From: Oscillospiraceae bacterium
Lineage (GTDB): Bacteria; Bacillota; Clostridia; Oscillospirales; Oscillospiraceae
Reading direction: 5' to 3'
Assembly: GCA_017461585.1 (NCBI GenBank)
Contig: JAFTYM010000030.1
Span: 1 to 60,365, forward strand
Length of the DNA: 60,365 nt
The position numbers were made by a program, and so were the translations under genes. Positions 24,669 to 33,496 of this stretch are shown here, one piece after another. Position 1 is the stretch's first letter; each line of letters begins with the position of its first letter. The notes under the pieces are model-generated. The model saw only the letters and a program-made list of their open reading frames with translations, was not told where the DNA came from and did no database searches.

Positions 24669-25100
24669 ATGTCAACAACACTGGCAAAGAACGAAACAGT
24701 TTCCCGCAAGTGGTATGTGCTCGATGCAGCAGGTAAGTCCCTCGGACGTACAGCTGCTCAGGCAGCGGTTCTTCTCCGCGGCAAGCACAAGGCCGACTAC
24801 ACACCCAACGTAGACTGCGGTGATTTCGTAATCATCATCAACGCTGAGAAGGCAATTCTCACAGGCAACAAGCTCACACAGAAGTACTACCGTCGCCACA
24901 CAGGCTGGATCGGTGGTCTGAAGGAAGTTCAGTACAAGACTCTCATGGCTAACCGCCCCGAGCTTGCTATGGAACTCGCAGTTAAGGGCATGCTGGCAAA
25001 GAACACACTTGGCCGCAACGCACTTACACGTCTGCACATCTACAAGGGTGCAGAGCACAAGCACGAGGCTCAGAAGCCCGAAGCTTGGACACAGGAATAA
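24669..25100 (+). CDS. rplM: 50S ribosomal protein L13
   Basis: 143 residues, the normal length. Recognisable segments: [21 protein letters not shown] near the start, [35 protein letters not shown] and the C-terminal [21 protein letters not shown]. It binds 23S rRNA early in large-subunit assembly. The ATG has GGAGG 6 bases upstream. It forms the conserved rplM-rpsI operon, with 15 bases between the genes. Codon use is strongly biased, as expected for a highly expressed gene. Confidence 0.99.
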   Translation: MSTTLAKNETVSRKWYVLDAAGKSLGRTAAQAAVLLRGKHKADYTPNVDCGDFVIIINAEKAILTGNKLTQKYYRRHTGWIGGLKEVQYKTLMANRPELAMELAVKGMLAKNTLGRNALTRLHIYKGAEHKHEAQKPEAWTQE

Positions 25101-25115
25101 GGAGGTACTCGAACA

Positions 25116-25520
25116 ATGTATACAAGCAAGAAGCCTTATCATTACGGCACAGGCAGAAGAAAGTCTTCTGTAGCAAGAGTACACCTGATCCCCAACGGCA
25201 CAGGCGCTATCACAATCAATGGTCGTGACATCGACGATTACTTCGGTCTTGATACACTGAAGCTCATCGTTCGTCAGCCCCTCAACACAACAAACACACT
25301 CGGCAAGGTAGACATCGAAGCTACAGTTGCTGGTGGTGGTGTTACAGGTCAGGCTGGTGCTATCCGTCACGGTATCGCACGTGCACTTCTCCTCATGGAT
25401 GAGTCTTTCCGTCCTGCTCTCAAGGCAGCCGGTTTCCTCACACGTGACCCCAGAATGAAGGAGCGTAAAAAGTACGGTCTCAAGGCAGCTCGTCGTGCTC
25501 CCCAGTTCTCCAAGAGATAA
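25116..25520 (+). CDS. rpsI: 30S ribosomal protein S9
   Basis: 134 residues. [14 protein letters not shown] near the N-terminus, the RQPL-containing middle, [13 protein letters not shown], and the basic C-terminal tail ending RRAPQFSKR, whose last residues reach the ribosomal P site. The final 26 bases of the gene plus one base beyond it are repeated exactly 202 bp downstream at 25697-25723; see the findings. The gene itself is complete. Confidence 0.99.
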   Translation: MYTSKKPYHYGTGRRKSSVARVHLIPNGTGAITINGRDIDDYFGLDTLKLIVRQPLNTTNTLGKVDIEATVAGGGVTGQAGAIRHGIARALLLMDESFRPALKAAGFLTRDPRMKERKKYGLKAARRAPQFSKR

Positions 25521-25538
25521 TCAGTATATTGTCTTTTT

Positions 25539-25570
25539 CAAGAAGCTCCTTCGGGGGCTTCTTGTTTTTT
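25539..25570 (+). terminator. intrinsic terminator of rpsI with UUCG loop
   Basis: CAAGAAGCTCC pairs with GGGGCTTCTTG around a TTCG tetraloop, then six T. Confidence 0.95.
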
Positions 25571-25618
25571 GTACGACGAGCTTTATAACTCTCGTCCCCT
25601 CGGAGAGCATGGGGTTTC

Positions 25619-25696
25619 TCAAAGGGGAATTGATTCCCCTTTGAAATCGCGTCGGCGAAGCCGATAATCGTGCTTCCGCAGAAGCACGCGCGATTT
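25619..25696. repeat. palindromic element with a three-way junction fold
   Basis: First hairpin: TCAAAGGGGAAT / ATTCCCCTTTGA (25619-25644). Then an outer stem AAATCGCG (25644-25651) / CGCGATTT (25689-25696) encloses two arms: TCGGC-GAA-GCCGA (25652-25664) and GTGCTTC-CGCA-GAAGCAC (25670-25687). The outer stem ends exactly where the second rpsI-end copy begins. It looks like a REP- or MITE-type repetitive element. Confidence 0.75.
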
Positions 25697-25742
25697 GTGC
25701 TCCCCAGTTCTCCAAGAGATAATTACGGTTATTTCAAAATTT

Positions 25743-25775
25743 ACAAGCACTCACTTATGTGGGTGCTTGTTTTTT
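25743..25775 (+). terminator. second intrinsic terminator, after the duplicated rpsI end
   Basis: ACAAGCACTCAC (25743-25754) pairs with GTGGGTGCTTGT (25759-25770), then five T. It may be the original rpsI terminator displaced by the insertion. Confidence 0.9.
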
Positions 25776-25830
25776 ATTTTAGTTATAGTTATAATTGCAG
25801 CATAGTCTAACGCGAAAGGAGTTTCTTCCG

Positions 25831-26061
25831 ATGAAATGGAATAATATCAAAGACAACCTGTGGAAATACGTTTTCCCAGTTTTAGCTATAATCTTATGGA
25901 TAGCCACGATAGTTTTGTTTTTCACAAGTCACCGCGGTTATGATATAAACGATTATGAATCGTTTATGCCAGTCATGAATGCCATGAGATGGCAGCCTGC
26001 GTGCTTTATTGGCGCAATAATCTCCACAGCAGCAGCCTTTGTCATTGAAGAGCGCCATTAG
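25831..26061 (+). CDS. small two-helix membrane protein
   Basis: 76 residues from the ATG at 25831, which follows AAAGGAG by 9 bases. Two hydrophobic helices: YVFPVLAIILWIATIVLFFT and WQPACFIGAIISTAAAFVI, separated by a polar loop (SHRGYDINDYESFM). It stands alone between the rpsI terminator and its own terminator. No family is recognised. Confidence 0.6.
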   Translation: MKWNNIKDNLWKYVFPVLAIILWIATIVLFFTSHRGYDINDYESFMPVMNAMRWQPACFIGAIISTAAAFVIEERH

Positions 26062-26072
26062 TAAGTATCAAC

Positions 26073-26105
26073 AAAAGCCGAACATCTTATCGATGTTCGG
26101 CTTTT
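26073..26105. terminator. bidirectional intrinsic terminator
   Basis: AAAAGCCGAACATC (26073-26086) pairs with GATGTTCGGCTTTT (26092-26105), between convergent genes. Confidence 0.92.
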
Positions 26106-26107
26106 TC

Positions 26108-26989
26108 TTATTTTGCTATTCCGTTTTCACGAAGCCAGCTTACTGTTGTTTCTGCAAAGGCGCTGACAGCAGGCAGCGGCTGCTGTTTCGGCATGGCAAG
26201 GGCTATAGTTCTGTATGCATCAGGCTGAAGAGGACGCACAACAATCCCCTCGTGACGTCCGTCTATAAGGAGCTTCGGCACAATGGAAACACCAAGTCCC
26301 TGCTGCACCATTGCTATCATAGCGTAGTCATCCTTTGTGGAGTACTTGATATGAGGACGCACTCCCGCTTTGTCCATGGCGCGGTGTATATCATGGTTTG
26401 AGCTCTGCAGCAGACTTATAAAATGCTCATCGCGCAGCGACTCAATAGCTACTGCATCCTGCTCTGCAAGCCGATGTCCCTCAGGCATAATTGCAACAAG
26501 AGGATCTTTTGCTAGCTGTATGGTATTCATATCCTTCGGAGCAGGCAGCGTTACAAAACCCACATCAATATCTCCGCTGTTTATCCATTGGTCGATATCG
26601 TGATAGTCTCCGCTCAAAATTCGCACTTCAACTCTCGGATGCTGCGCCTGAAACGCCTGTAAAATTCCGGGCAGCCAATGTACCGCAACGCTGGAGAACG
26701 TGCCGAGACGCACGGTGCCCGCATCTGCCTTGTTTATGTCCGATATGAGCGCATCGAGCTCGCGGCTTTTCTGAACAATCTCCTCCATCTTCGGAAACAG
26801 AAGAGCACCGGCCTCAGTCAGCTTTACTCCGCCTCTGCCGCGATTCATAAGTGTAAAACCGTACTCCTCCTCAAGGTCACTTAAAATGTGGCTGATTCTT
26901 GATTGGGTAGACCCCAGCATCTCTGCTGCCTTGGTAAGGCTTCCCATCTGTACGGTTTTAACAAATGCCTCATATTTTTTGATACTCAT
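26108..26989 (-). CDS. LysR-family transcriptional regulator
   Basis: About 293 residues. The N-terminal winged helix-turn-helix is typical: YEAFVKTVQMGSLTKAAEMLGSTQSRISHILSDLEEEYG, then the wing LMNRGRGGVKLTEAG. The remaining 200 residues form a periplasmic-binding-like effector domain in two lobes. It is divergent from the adjacent putP, with both promoters within 207 bases, so it probably controls that transporter in response to a small ligand. The ATG at 26989 follows GAGG by 7 bases. Confidence 0.92.
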   Translation of the reverse strand: MSIKKYEAFVKTVQMGSLTKAAEMLGSTQSRISHILSDLEEEYGFTLMNRGRGGVKLTEAGALLFPKMEEIVQKSRELDALISDINKADAGTVRLGTFSSVAVHWLPGILQAFQAQHPRVEVRILSGDYHDIDQWINSGDIDVGFVTLPAPKDMNTIQLAKDPLVAIMPEGHRLAEQDAVAIESLRDEHFISLLQSSNHDIHRAMDKAGVRPHIKYSTKDDYAMIAMVQQGLGVSIVPKLLIDGRHEGIVVRPLQPDAYRTIALAMPKQQPLPAVSAFAETTVSWLRENGIAK

Positions 26990-27041
26990 TTCAAAGCCTC
27001 GTTTCATGCGGTTTTTTCATGTGTACATTTCATTTTTGTAT

Positions 27042-27070
27042 ATAATAGCAAAAATCCCGCTGTTTTGCAA
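27042..27070 (-). promoter_or_regulatory. promoter of the LysR gene
   Basis: Minus strand TTGCAA, 17 bases, TATTAT. Confidence 0.65.
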
Positions 27071-27104
27071 TAGTGATTTCTACAACCACCTTTAATTTAT
27101 TTTA

Positions 27105-27133
27105 TTGAAATCCACAGTTGATATGGCTATAAT
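27105..27133 (+). promoter_or_regulatory. promoter of putP
   Basis: TTGAAA, 17 bases, TATAAT, 63 bases before the start codon. The 34 bases between this and the divergent LysR promoter are where LysR regulators usually bind. Confidence 0.75.
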
Positions 27134-27195
27134 ATACGCATATACATTTCTTTCATATTATCATGCGTTTTTCGCATACAAGAGAGGGGCATATT

Positions 27196-28644
27196 ATGAA
27201 TTACACAGAACTTATCGTATTTATCGTCTATTTCCTGTTTATGCTGGGAATCGGAATCTTTTTCTTCTTCCGCTCAAAGGACTCAGGCGAAAAGGATTAC
27301 TTTTTGGGCGGCCGTCAGATGGGTGCATGGGTCTCTGCTCTGTCTGCAGGCGCTTCTGATATGAGCGCATGGGTGCTTATGGGACTGCCCGCATCCATTT
27401 ACGCAGCCGGCATGGGTCAGACTTGGATCGCTATCGGTCTTGGCTTAGGCTATGCCGCAAGCTGGATTTTCGAAGCTCCCCGTTTGCGCCGTTTTTCAAT
27501 TGTTGCAAACGACTCTATAACTATTCCTCAGTATCTTACCAACAGATTTTTATCAAAGAGCAAACTTCTGCAGGTCTTGTGCGCCGTGATTTTCCTTGTT
27601 GCGTACACTATTTACGCAGCATCATCCATAAAAGCCTGCGGCACTCTGTTCAACACCGTTATGAGCATTGATGCCAACGTCGCCATGTACATAGCGGCGT
27701 TTATTATAATTGCTTACACATTCCTCGGCGGTTTCTCCGCTGTCTGCTGGACGGACTTTTTCCAGGGACTTCTGATGCTCGCCGCTCTTCTCATCGCGCC
27801 TCTTTTCGCTCTCGCGCTGGTAAACACAGGCTCAATGGGTGCATCCGCTCCCCTGCCTGACGGATATTTTAGCTTCTGGACATCATGGCAGGATGTTATC
27901 TCAGGTCTCGGCTGGGGTCTCGGCTATTTTGGCATGCCCCACATAATCATCCGTTTTATGTCCCTCAAATCTGAAAAGGAACTGCGCAAGTCCAGCGTTA
28001 TCGGCATTTCCTGGACAGTTATCATTCTCGTCATGTCCGTACTGTCAGGCATTGTCGGACGTCTCTTCCTCGGCGATATCGCAGACTCTTCTGTAGTTTT
28101 CATCACCATGACACGCAAGATTTTCCCCGCTCTTATCTCAGGTATTCTTCTGTCCGCCATTTTGTCCGCAGCTATGTCTACCGCGGACTCTCAGCTGCTT
28201 GCATCCGCGTCTGCATTCGCAAGTGATGTTTATAAGCCTGTCTTCCGCAAGGATGCGTCTGACAAGGAAATGCTCTGGGCAGGCCGCATTGTCGTCATTG
28301 CAATCGCAGTTATTGCCCTTATTATCGCCGCCAACCCCAATTCCGGAACAATTATGGCACTTGTTGAAAACGCATGGGGCGTATTTGGCGCAGCCTTCGG
28401 TCCTGCTATCATGCTCAGCCTTTTCTGGAAGCGCTTTACCTTCTCAGGCGCTGTTGCAGGTATTGCAGTCGGTGCACTTGTGGATATTCTGTGGCTCGTT
28501 TTCTTAAAGGGAACAGGCATATACGAGATCATCCCCGGCTTCTTCGCAAGCCTTATCGCAGCTGTTATCGTCTCTCTGTGCAGCGCAAAGCCATCAGCCG
28601 AAATCGAAGAGCTGTTTGAAGCAGCATCAAAACCCGAAGCATAA
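27196..28644 (+). CDS. putP: sodium/solute symporter, PutP-like (SSS family)
   Basis: 482 residues with about 13 membrane helices. Family signatures are visible: KDYFLGGRQMGAWVSALSAGASDMSAWVLMGLP near the N-terminus (first substrate and Na+ site helix), then GFSAVCWTDFFQGLLML and AAMSTADSQLLASASAFASDVYKP. The latter is the Na+-binding helix of proline transporter PutP. It imports proline or a related amino acid with Na+. The start at 27196 follows GAGGGG by 6 bases. Regulation by the divergent LysR protein is likely. Confidence 0.9.
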   Translation: MNYTELIVFIVYFLFMLGIGIFFFFRSKDSGEKDYFLGGRQMGAWVSALSAGASDMSAWVLMGLPASIYAAGMGQTWIAIGLGLGYAASWIFEAPRLRRFSIVANDSITIPQYLTNRFLSKSKLLQVLCAVIFLVAYTIYAASSIKACGTLFNTVMSIDANVAMYIAAFIIIAYTFLGGFSAVCWTDFFQGLLMLAALLIAPLFALALVNTGSMGASAPLPDGYFSFWTSWQDVISGLGWGLGYFGMPHIIIRFMSLKSEKELRKSSVIGISWTVIILVMSVLSGIVGRLFLGDIADSSVVFITMTRKIFPALISGILLSAILSAAMSTADSQLLASASAFASDVYKPVFRKDASDKEMLWAGRIVVIAIAVIALIIAANPNSGTIMALVENAWGVFGAAFGPAIMLSLFWKRFTFSGAVAGIAVGALVDILWLVFLKGTGIYEIIPGFFASLIAAVIVSLCSAKPSAEIEELFEAASKPEA

Positions 28645-28648
28645 TTAT

Positions 28649-28682
28649 AAAAGGTACAGATTTTATTATCTGTACCTTTTTT
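28649..28682 (+). terminator. intrinsic terminator of putP
   Basis: AAAAGGTACAGAT (28649-28661) pairs with ATCTGTACCTTTT (28668-28680), then T run. Confidence 0.92.
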
Positions 28683-28740
28683 CTTTTAAATGCGTCAGTA
28701 TCATGCTACAATATACAAAAAAACATTACGAGGCGCTGTT

Positions 28741-29241
28741 ATGAACATAACTTACAGGAAAGCGAATATGTCCGATTTGAACGCAATACATGGTCTTGTC
28801 CGCAGGGCCGTTGAAAACATGATTGAAAGCGGTATTTACCAATGGGACGAGTTATATCCTACACGCGATGATTTCAAAACCGATATTGAAAACGACCAGC
28901 TTTATGTGGGCACTGCAGATAGCAAAATTGCCGTTGTTTTTGTCATAAATAAAATCAGTGATCCTGAATATGATGACGCAGAGTGGAGTTACACAGGCGA
29001 AAACTACCGCGTCATACACAGGCTCTGTGTAGATCCCGATTTTCAGCGCAGCGGCATTGCAAGAAACACCATGCTCTACATTGAAGAACTTTTAAAATCA
29101 TGGGTTGTTGAGTCCATCCGTCTTGATACTTTTACGCAAAATCCGCGTGCTTTGAACCTGTACGGCAATCTTGGATTTAAAACGAGGGGATATGCAGATT
29201 GGCGCAAGGGCAGATTTGTCCTTCTGGAGAAGATCATTTAG
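28741..29241 (+). CDS. GNAT-family N-acetyltransferase
   Basis: 166 residues. The acetyl-CoA binding motif A is IHRLCVDPDFQRSGIARNTMLYIEE (R/Q-x-x-G-x-A type), followed by motif B (IRLDTFTQNPRALNLYGNLGFKTRG). The N-terminal half (DLNAIHGLVRRAVENM ... YQWDELYP) resembles acetyltransferases acting on amino acids or small amines. The start at 28741 follows GAGG by 7 bases. It is a single-gene unit; the acceptor is unknown. Confidence 0.88.
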   Translation: MNITYRKANMSDLNAIHGLVRRAVENMIESGIYQWDELYPTRDDFKTDIENDQLYVGTADSKIAVVFVINKISDPEYDDAEWSYTGENYRVIHRLCVDPDFQRSGIARNTMLYIEELLKSWVVESIRLDTFTQNPRALNLYGNLGFKTRGYADWRKGRFVLLEKII

Positions 29242-29257
29242 CCATTTTGCATCAAGT

Positions 29258-29286
29258 TTGACAAATATTTTCCCGTGCTGTAATAT
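29258..29286 (+). promoter_or_regulatory. promoter of the RNase J operon
   Basis: TTGACA, 17 bases, TAATAT: near-consensus. The start codon is 211 bases downstream, so the transcript has an untranslated leader of about 205 nt. The leader contains ACTTAA-type inverted repeats (about 29346-29362) but nothing I can match to a known riboswitch. Confidence 0.75.
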
Positions 29287-29497
29287 ATCATGTAGGTGTG
29301 GGTATAATTTCCCTATAACTTGAACTTATGTGCATCGAAAAGGCACTTAAATATATTAAGTACATAGACAGCGGAGATGTAATCAGTACAAACTTCATTT
29401 GGCGAAACAGGGTCAAAATGTATTTGTGTGTATTACTGTTGTTTTTGTACCCAAAAATCACTATATTTCTCATTTTTAAAGGAGTTAAACAAATAAT

Positions 29498-31156
29498 ATG
29501 GCAGAAAAATTAAAAATCATTCCTCTCGGAGGCCTGAATGAAGTCGGCAAGAATATGACCGTATATGAATACGGCGACGACATCGTTATCGCGGACTGTG
29601 GTCTCGGCTTCCCTGATGACGACATGTACGGAGTTGACCTTGTTATTCCCGATTTTACTTACGTTGTTAAAAACATCACAAAGGTGCGCGCCATCGCCAT
29701 CACTCACGGTCACGAAGACCATATCGGTGCTATCCCCTACCTTCTGAGAGAGGTAAACATCCCCATCTTCGCAACACGTCTCACAGCAGGTCTTATCAGA
29801 GGTAAGCTTGCGGAGCACGACCTTTTGGACAAGGCTGAGATCTTTGAGCTTGAAGCAGGCGACATCTTTAAAGCAGGTTGTTTTAAGATAGAATTCGTCC
29901 ATACAAACCACAGCATTTCAGACTCTGTTGCCCTTGCCATCAAGACACCTGTGGGTATGATTATTCACACAGGCGACTTTAAGATTGACCCCACTCCCGT
30001 TACAGGCGAGATGATCGACCTCACCCGCTTTGGTGAGCTTGGCAAAAAAGGCGTCCTTGCCCTTCTGTCCGACTCTACAAACGTCGAAACACCGGGTCAT
30101 TGTCCCTCTGAAAGTCAGGTTGGCAACCGCTTTGACGAGTTGTTCAACGGCTGTACACAGCGTATCATCATTACAACCTTTGCTTCCAACGTTGACCGCA
30201 TCAAGCAGGTTATCGACTGTGCCGCAAAATACGGCAGAAAGGTCGCCGTAACAGGACGCAGCATGGAAAACAATCTGAAAATTGCCATTGAGCTGGGTTA
30301 CATCGATCCTCCCAAGGGCGTTTTAATGGAGCTGAACCAGATCAAAAGCCTGCCGCCCGAGAAGATCGTTGTCATGACAACAGGCAGCCAGGGCGAGCCT
30401 ATGAGCGCTCTTTACCGCATGGCATTTTCAGGTCACAAGCAGCTTGATATCAAGGCAGGAGACAGAGTTATTATCTCTGCCTCTGCAGTTCCCGGTAACG
30501 AAAAAACCGTTACACGCGTAATCAATGAGCTCTTCCGCCGCGGTGCTGAGGTTATTTACGATAAAAAGGCAAACATCCACGTCTCAGGTCACGCATGTCA
30601 GGATGATCTGAAGCTTATGCTTGCCCTTGTAAAACCCAAATTCTTCATCCCCATCCACGGTGAGTGCAGACACCTTCACACACATGCAAAGGTCGCCCGT
30701 CAGATGGGAATCGACCCCAAGAAAATAATTATCGCAGAAAACGGCAGCGTTATCGAACTCACCTCAAAGGCTATCCGCTTAAACGGCACAGTTCCCTCAG
30801 GCGCTGTATTCGTTGACGGCACAGGCGTAGGCGATGTTGGCGCAATGGTTCTGCGTGACAGAAAACACCTTGCAAAAGACGGTATGCTGGTCACATTTAT
30901 CACCCTCTCCGCAGAGGACGGCAGCATGATCGCACCGCCCGATATTATCACACGCGGATTTATCTATGTCAAAGAATCCGAAGAACTTATTGCGGAGCTT
31001 AAGGAAGTCATTGCAGATGTAATTTACGATTGCAACCTCCAGCACGTCACAGACTGGACCACTATGAAGGGTTCCGTAAAGTCTGCCCTCTCCACCTTCC
31101 TGTATAAGCGCACAAAGCGCAATCCCATGATCCTCCCTGTTATCAACGAGGTGTAA
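29498..31156 (+). CDS. rnj: ribonuclease J
   Basis: 552 residues, normal length. Metallo-beta-lactamase/beta-CASP nuclease that combines 5'-to-3' exonuclease and endonuclease activities in mRNA decay and rRNA maturation. The zinc motif HGHEDH is at residues 70-75. Later metal-binding and CASP segments are VHTNHSISDSVAL, HTGDFKID, LLSDSTNVE, VSGHACQDDLKLML and HGECRHLHTHA. The C-terminal oligomerisation domain is present. It follows a long 5' leader and is followed after 3 bases by an ArsC-like gene. Confidence 0.96.
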   Translation: MAEKLKIIPLGGLNEVGKNMTVYEYGDDIVIADCGLGFPDDDMYGVDLVIPDFTYVVKNITKVRAIAITHGHEDHIGAIPYLLREVNIPIFATRLTAGLIRGKLAEHDLLDKAEIFELEAGDIFKAGCFKIEFVHTNHSISDSVALAIKTPVGMIIHTGDFKIDPTPVTGEMIDLTRFGELGKKGVLALLSDSTNVETPGHCPSESQVGNRFDELFNGCTQRIIITTFASNVDRIKQVIDCAAKYGRKVAVTGRSMENNLKIAIELGYIDPPKGVLMELNQIKSLPPEKIVVMTTGSQGEPMSALYRMAFSGHKQLDIKAGDRVIISASAVPGNEKTVTRVINELFRRGAEVIYDKKANIHVSGHACQDDLKLMLALVKPKFFIPIHGECRHLHTHAKVARQMGIDPKKIIIAENGSVIELTSKAIRLNGTVPSGAVFVDGTGVGDVGAMVLRDRKHLAKDGMLVTFITLSAEDGSMIAPPDIITRGFIYVKESEELIAELKEVIADVIYDCNLQHVTDWTTMKGSVKSALSTFLYKRTKRNPMILPVINEV

Positions 31157-31159
31157 GGT

Positions 31160-31504
31160 ATGGCAATGAACATACAGATATTCGGCAAATCAAAATGCTT
31201 TGACACAAAGAAAGCAGAGCGTTATTTCAAAGAGCGCAAGATCAAATATCAGCTTATTGACCTGCCCCGCTACGGCATGAGCAAGCGCGAATTTGAGAGT
31301 GTCAAAAGTGTCGTCGGACTCGAAGCTATGATAGATGAGAAGTCCAAAGACTATGACCTTTTAAAGTATCTGGCTTATGATTCCGATCGTGCAGAAAAGC
31401 TTATGGAGGATCCCTCCCTTATAAAAACTCCTATTGTCAGAAACGGCAAAAAAGCCACGATCGGCTACTGTCCTGAAATCTGGAAGCAGTGGGAAAAAGA
31501 ATAA
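31160..31504 (+). CDS. ArsC/Spx-family thioredoxin-fold protein
   Basis: 114 residues. The active-site position has a single Cys (GKSKCFDTKKAERY, C13), followed by the family segment FKERKIKYQLIDL and the C-terminal cis-Pro region LIKTPIVRNGKKATIGYCPEIW. This is the arsenate reductase family fold. The absence of a CxxC and of arsenate-resistance genes nearby makes a general redox or regulatory role as likely as arsenate reduction. It is translationally close to RNase J (3-base gap). Confidence 0.8.
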   Translation: MAMNIQIFGKSKCFDTKKAERYFKERKIKYQLIDLPRYGMSKREFESVKSVVGLEAMIDEKSKDYDLLKYLAYDSDRAEKLMEDPSLIKTPIVRNGKKATIGYCPEIWKQWEKE

Positions 31505-31509
31505 ACAAA

Positions 31510-31539
31510 AAAAGCAGCTTTCATACGAAGGCTGCTTTT
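31510..31539 (+). terminator. intrinsic terminator of the RNase J operon
   Basis: AAAAGCAGCTTTC (31510-31522) pairs with GAAGGCTGCTTTT (31527-31539), with one G-T pair. Confidence 0.85.
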
Positions 31540-31565
31540 AGTGTCAAATTTATGTAAAAATTTTC

Positions 31566-31594
31566 TTGTCATACTCTGTCGCATCATTTATAAT
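31566..31594 (+). promoter_or_regulatory. promoter of the Na/Pi cotransporter
   Basis: TTGTCA, 17 bases, TATAAT, 36 bases before the start codon. Confidence 0.8.
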
Positions 31595-31629
31595 TATTTT
31601 ATTGTAATTCCATCGAACGGAGAGTGCTT

Positions 31630-33426
31630 ATGGACACAATTCTTACGATTATTAAGCTTTTGGGCGGTCTTGCCATGTTCCTTTACGGTATGGAGATCAT
31701 GGGCGACGGCCTCAATCAGAGCTCGGGTACTGCTCTTAAGAAGTTTTTGGGCAAGCTTACACACAATCCCCTGCTGGGACTTCTGACAGGTACTCTTGTA
31801 ACAGCCATTATTCAGAGTTCCACCGCTACAATTGTTCTCACCGTTGGTCTTATCGGCGCCGGTATTCTTAACCTCCGTCAGGCTGTCAGCATCGTTATGG
31901 GTGCCAACATCGGTACTACGGTAACTGCACAGATCATCCGTCTCATGGATATTGACTCTTCCGGCGGATCTATCCTTGCCTTCTTCAAGCCCGACACATT
32001 GGCACCTCTTGCTCTTATCGCAGGTATCATCCTCATTATGTTCATCAAGAAGGGCGCCTCCAAGAACATCGGCACCATCTTAGTGGGCTTTGGTGTTCTG
32101 TTTATCGGTCTTATGTCTATGACCGATGCTGTTGAGCCTTTGGCAGAGTCTGAAGCATTTGTTAACATTCTCTCCCGCTTCAGCGACATGCCCTTCCTCG
32201 GCATCATCACAGGTCTTGTTCTCACCGTTATCGTCCAGAGTTCTTCTGCCATGGTCGGTATTCTGCAGGCTCTGTCCTCTACAGGTGTTATGACCTTTAA
32301 CCTTGTCTACCCCATCATCATGGGCATCAACCTCGGTACATGCGTTACAACAGCTATGGTATGCTCCATCGGCTCTTCCAAGGATGCAAAAAGAACAGGT
32401 ATCGTTCACATTGTATTTAACACAATCGGCACAATTATCTTTATTATAGTAATGCCCATTCTTGAGAATGCAGGCGCATTCCCCGGAATGTGGGAGAGCA
32501 TCGTCAACAGCGGCGACATTGCAAACTTCCAGACACTGTTCAACCTCATCACAGCCATTATTCTTGTTCCCTTCACAAATCTCCTTGTTAAGCTTGCATG
32601 CGTCATCATCAAGGACGATCCCGTCAAGGAGGACAAGTATCCCGAGCTTGCAGGTCTGGATACCAAGCTTATGATTTCTCCCGCCCTCGCGCTTCAGGAA
32701 GTTGCAGATTCCGTTGTTGTTATGGCAAAAGCAGCACATGACAACTACGAGCTGGCGCTTGAGCAGTTTAAGAACTACAGCGAAGAGCGAACAAAAGACA
32801 TCAACTACTGGGAAGAACGTATCGACAACTTCACCGATATGGCTGACCATTACCTTATTGAGCTGTCACGTCATGTCGATACCGACCGCGACAACCGGGA
32901 GCTGTCCATGCTGATGCAATGTCTGCCCAACATCGAACGTATCGGCGACTACGCCACAAACTTCGATGAGCTGGCACTTCAGTTAAGCTCCACAAACATT
33001 ACATTCTCCGAGACAGCAGTCAAGGAATTGGAGATCCTTTCCGATGCTGTTCACGAGATCATCCATCTCACGATCGATGCTCTGGAAAAAGAGGACGACG
33101 AGGCAGCACGTCTCATTGAGCCTCTGGAAGAGGTTATCGACGACATGGTAATCATGCTGAAAGACCGTCATACCACCCGTCTTTGTCAGGGTATCTGCAA
33201 TATCAACTCCGGTCTTATCTTTATGGAAATGCTCACAAACTACGAGCGTGCCGCTGACCAGTGCTCCAACATTGCAATGCTTGTTATCGGCAGACACAAC
33301 GATGCTATCCTCAAAAATCAGCATCAGTACCTCAACGAGCTCCACTCCTCCGGCGAAAAATCTTATGTCCGTGAGCATGAGCGCCGCCGTGAGCAGTATA
33401 TTGTGCCTCTGGAAAATCTTGTATAA
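31630..33426 (+). CDS. Na+/phosphate cotransporter with C-terminal PhoU-like domain
   Basis: 598 residues. The N-terminal half is the duplicated NptA/PNaS membrane domain with its paired signatures LVTAIIQSSTATIVLTVGLIGAG and LVLTVIVQSSSAMVGILQAL (QSSS/T motifs that bind Na+ and phosphate). The C-terminal 240 residues are helical and resemble PhoU (DNFTDMADHYLIELSR, LPNIERIGDYATNFDEL, NYERAADQCSNIAML), likely a regulatory domain. It imports phosphate using the sodium gradient. The ATG at 31630 is used, with GGAG 7 bases upstream. Confidence 0.93.
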   Translation: MDTILTIIKLLGGLAMFLYGMEIMGDGLNQSSGTALKKFLGKLTHNPLLGLLTGTLVTAIIQSSTATIVLTVGLIGAGILNLRQAVSIVMGANIGTTVTAQIIRLMDIDSSGGSILAFFKPDTLAPLALIAGIILIMFIKKGASKNIGTILVGFGVLFIGLMSMTDAVEPLAESEAFVNILSRFSDMPFLGIITGLVLTVIVQSSSAMVGILQALSSTGVMTFNLVYPIIMGINLGTCVTTAMVCSIGSSKDAKRTGIVHIVFNTIGTIIFIIVMPILENAGAFPGMWESIVNSGDIANFQTLFNLITAIILVPFTNLLVKLACVIIKDDPVKEDKYPELAGLDTKLMISPALALQEVADSVVVMAKAAHDNYELALEQFKNYSEERTKDINYWEERIDNFTDMADHYLIELSRHVDTDRDNRELSMLMQCLPNIERIGDYATNFDELALQLSSTNITFSETAVKELEILSDAVHEIIHLTIDALEKEDDEAARLIEPLEEVIDDMVIMLKDRHTTRLCQGICNINSGLIFMEMLTNYERAADQCSNIAMLVIGRHNDAILKNQHQYLNELHSSGEKSYVREHERRREQYIVPLENLV

Positions 33427-33441
33427 TAGCAAAACATACGC

Positions 33442-33478
33442 AAAAGCGATGTTCGGTATTCCCGAACATCGCTTTTTT
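33442..33478 (+). terminator. intrinsic terminator of the Na/Pi gene
   Basis: AAAAGCGATGTTCGG pairs with CCGAACATCGCTTTT, followed by further T. Confidence 0.92.
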
Positions 33479-33496
33479 ATTAAATTTCTAAAACTA

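Larger units (their letters stand above)
25495..25723 (+). repeat. 27-bp direct repeat of the rpsI 3' end flanking a folded element
   Basis: Copy 1 (25495-25521) is the end of rpsI including the stop; copy 2 (25697-25723) is identical over 27 bases and the match ends sharply on both sides. The 175 bases between hold a terminator (25539-25570), a hairpin GACGAG/CTCGTC (25575-25596), a long hairpin (25619-25644) and a three-way junction (25644-25696). The structure is that of an inserted element flanked by attachment-site-like repeats, or of a repeat that moves with a gene-end copy. Confidence 0.85.

Noticed and set aside
24672-25370. Minus-strand open frame across rplM and rpsI
   Set aside because: Antisense to two ribosomal protein genes; the long frame is a by-product of their biased codon use.
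32080-32850. Minus-strand open frame of about 256 codons opposite the Na/Pi gene
   Set aside because: Composition rich in Cys, His and Asp as expected of an antisense shadow; the plus-strand gene is unambiguous.
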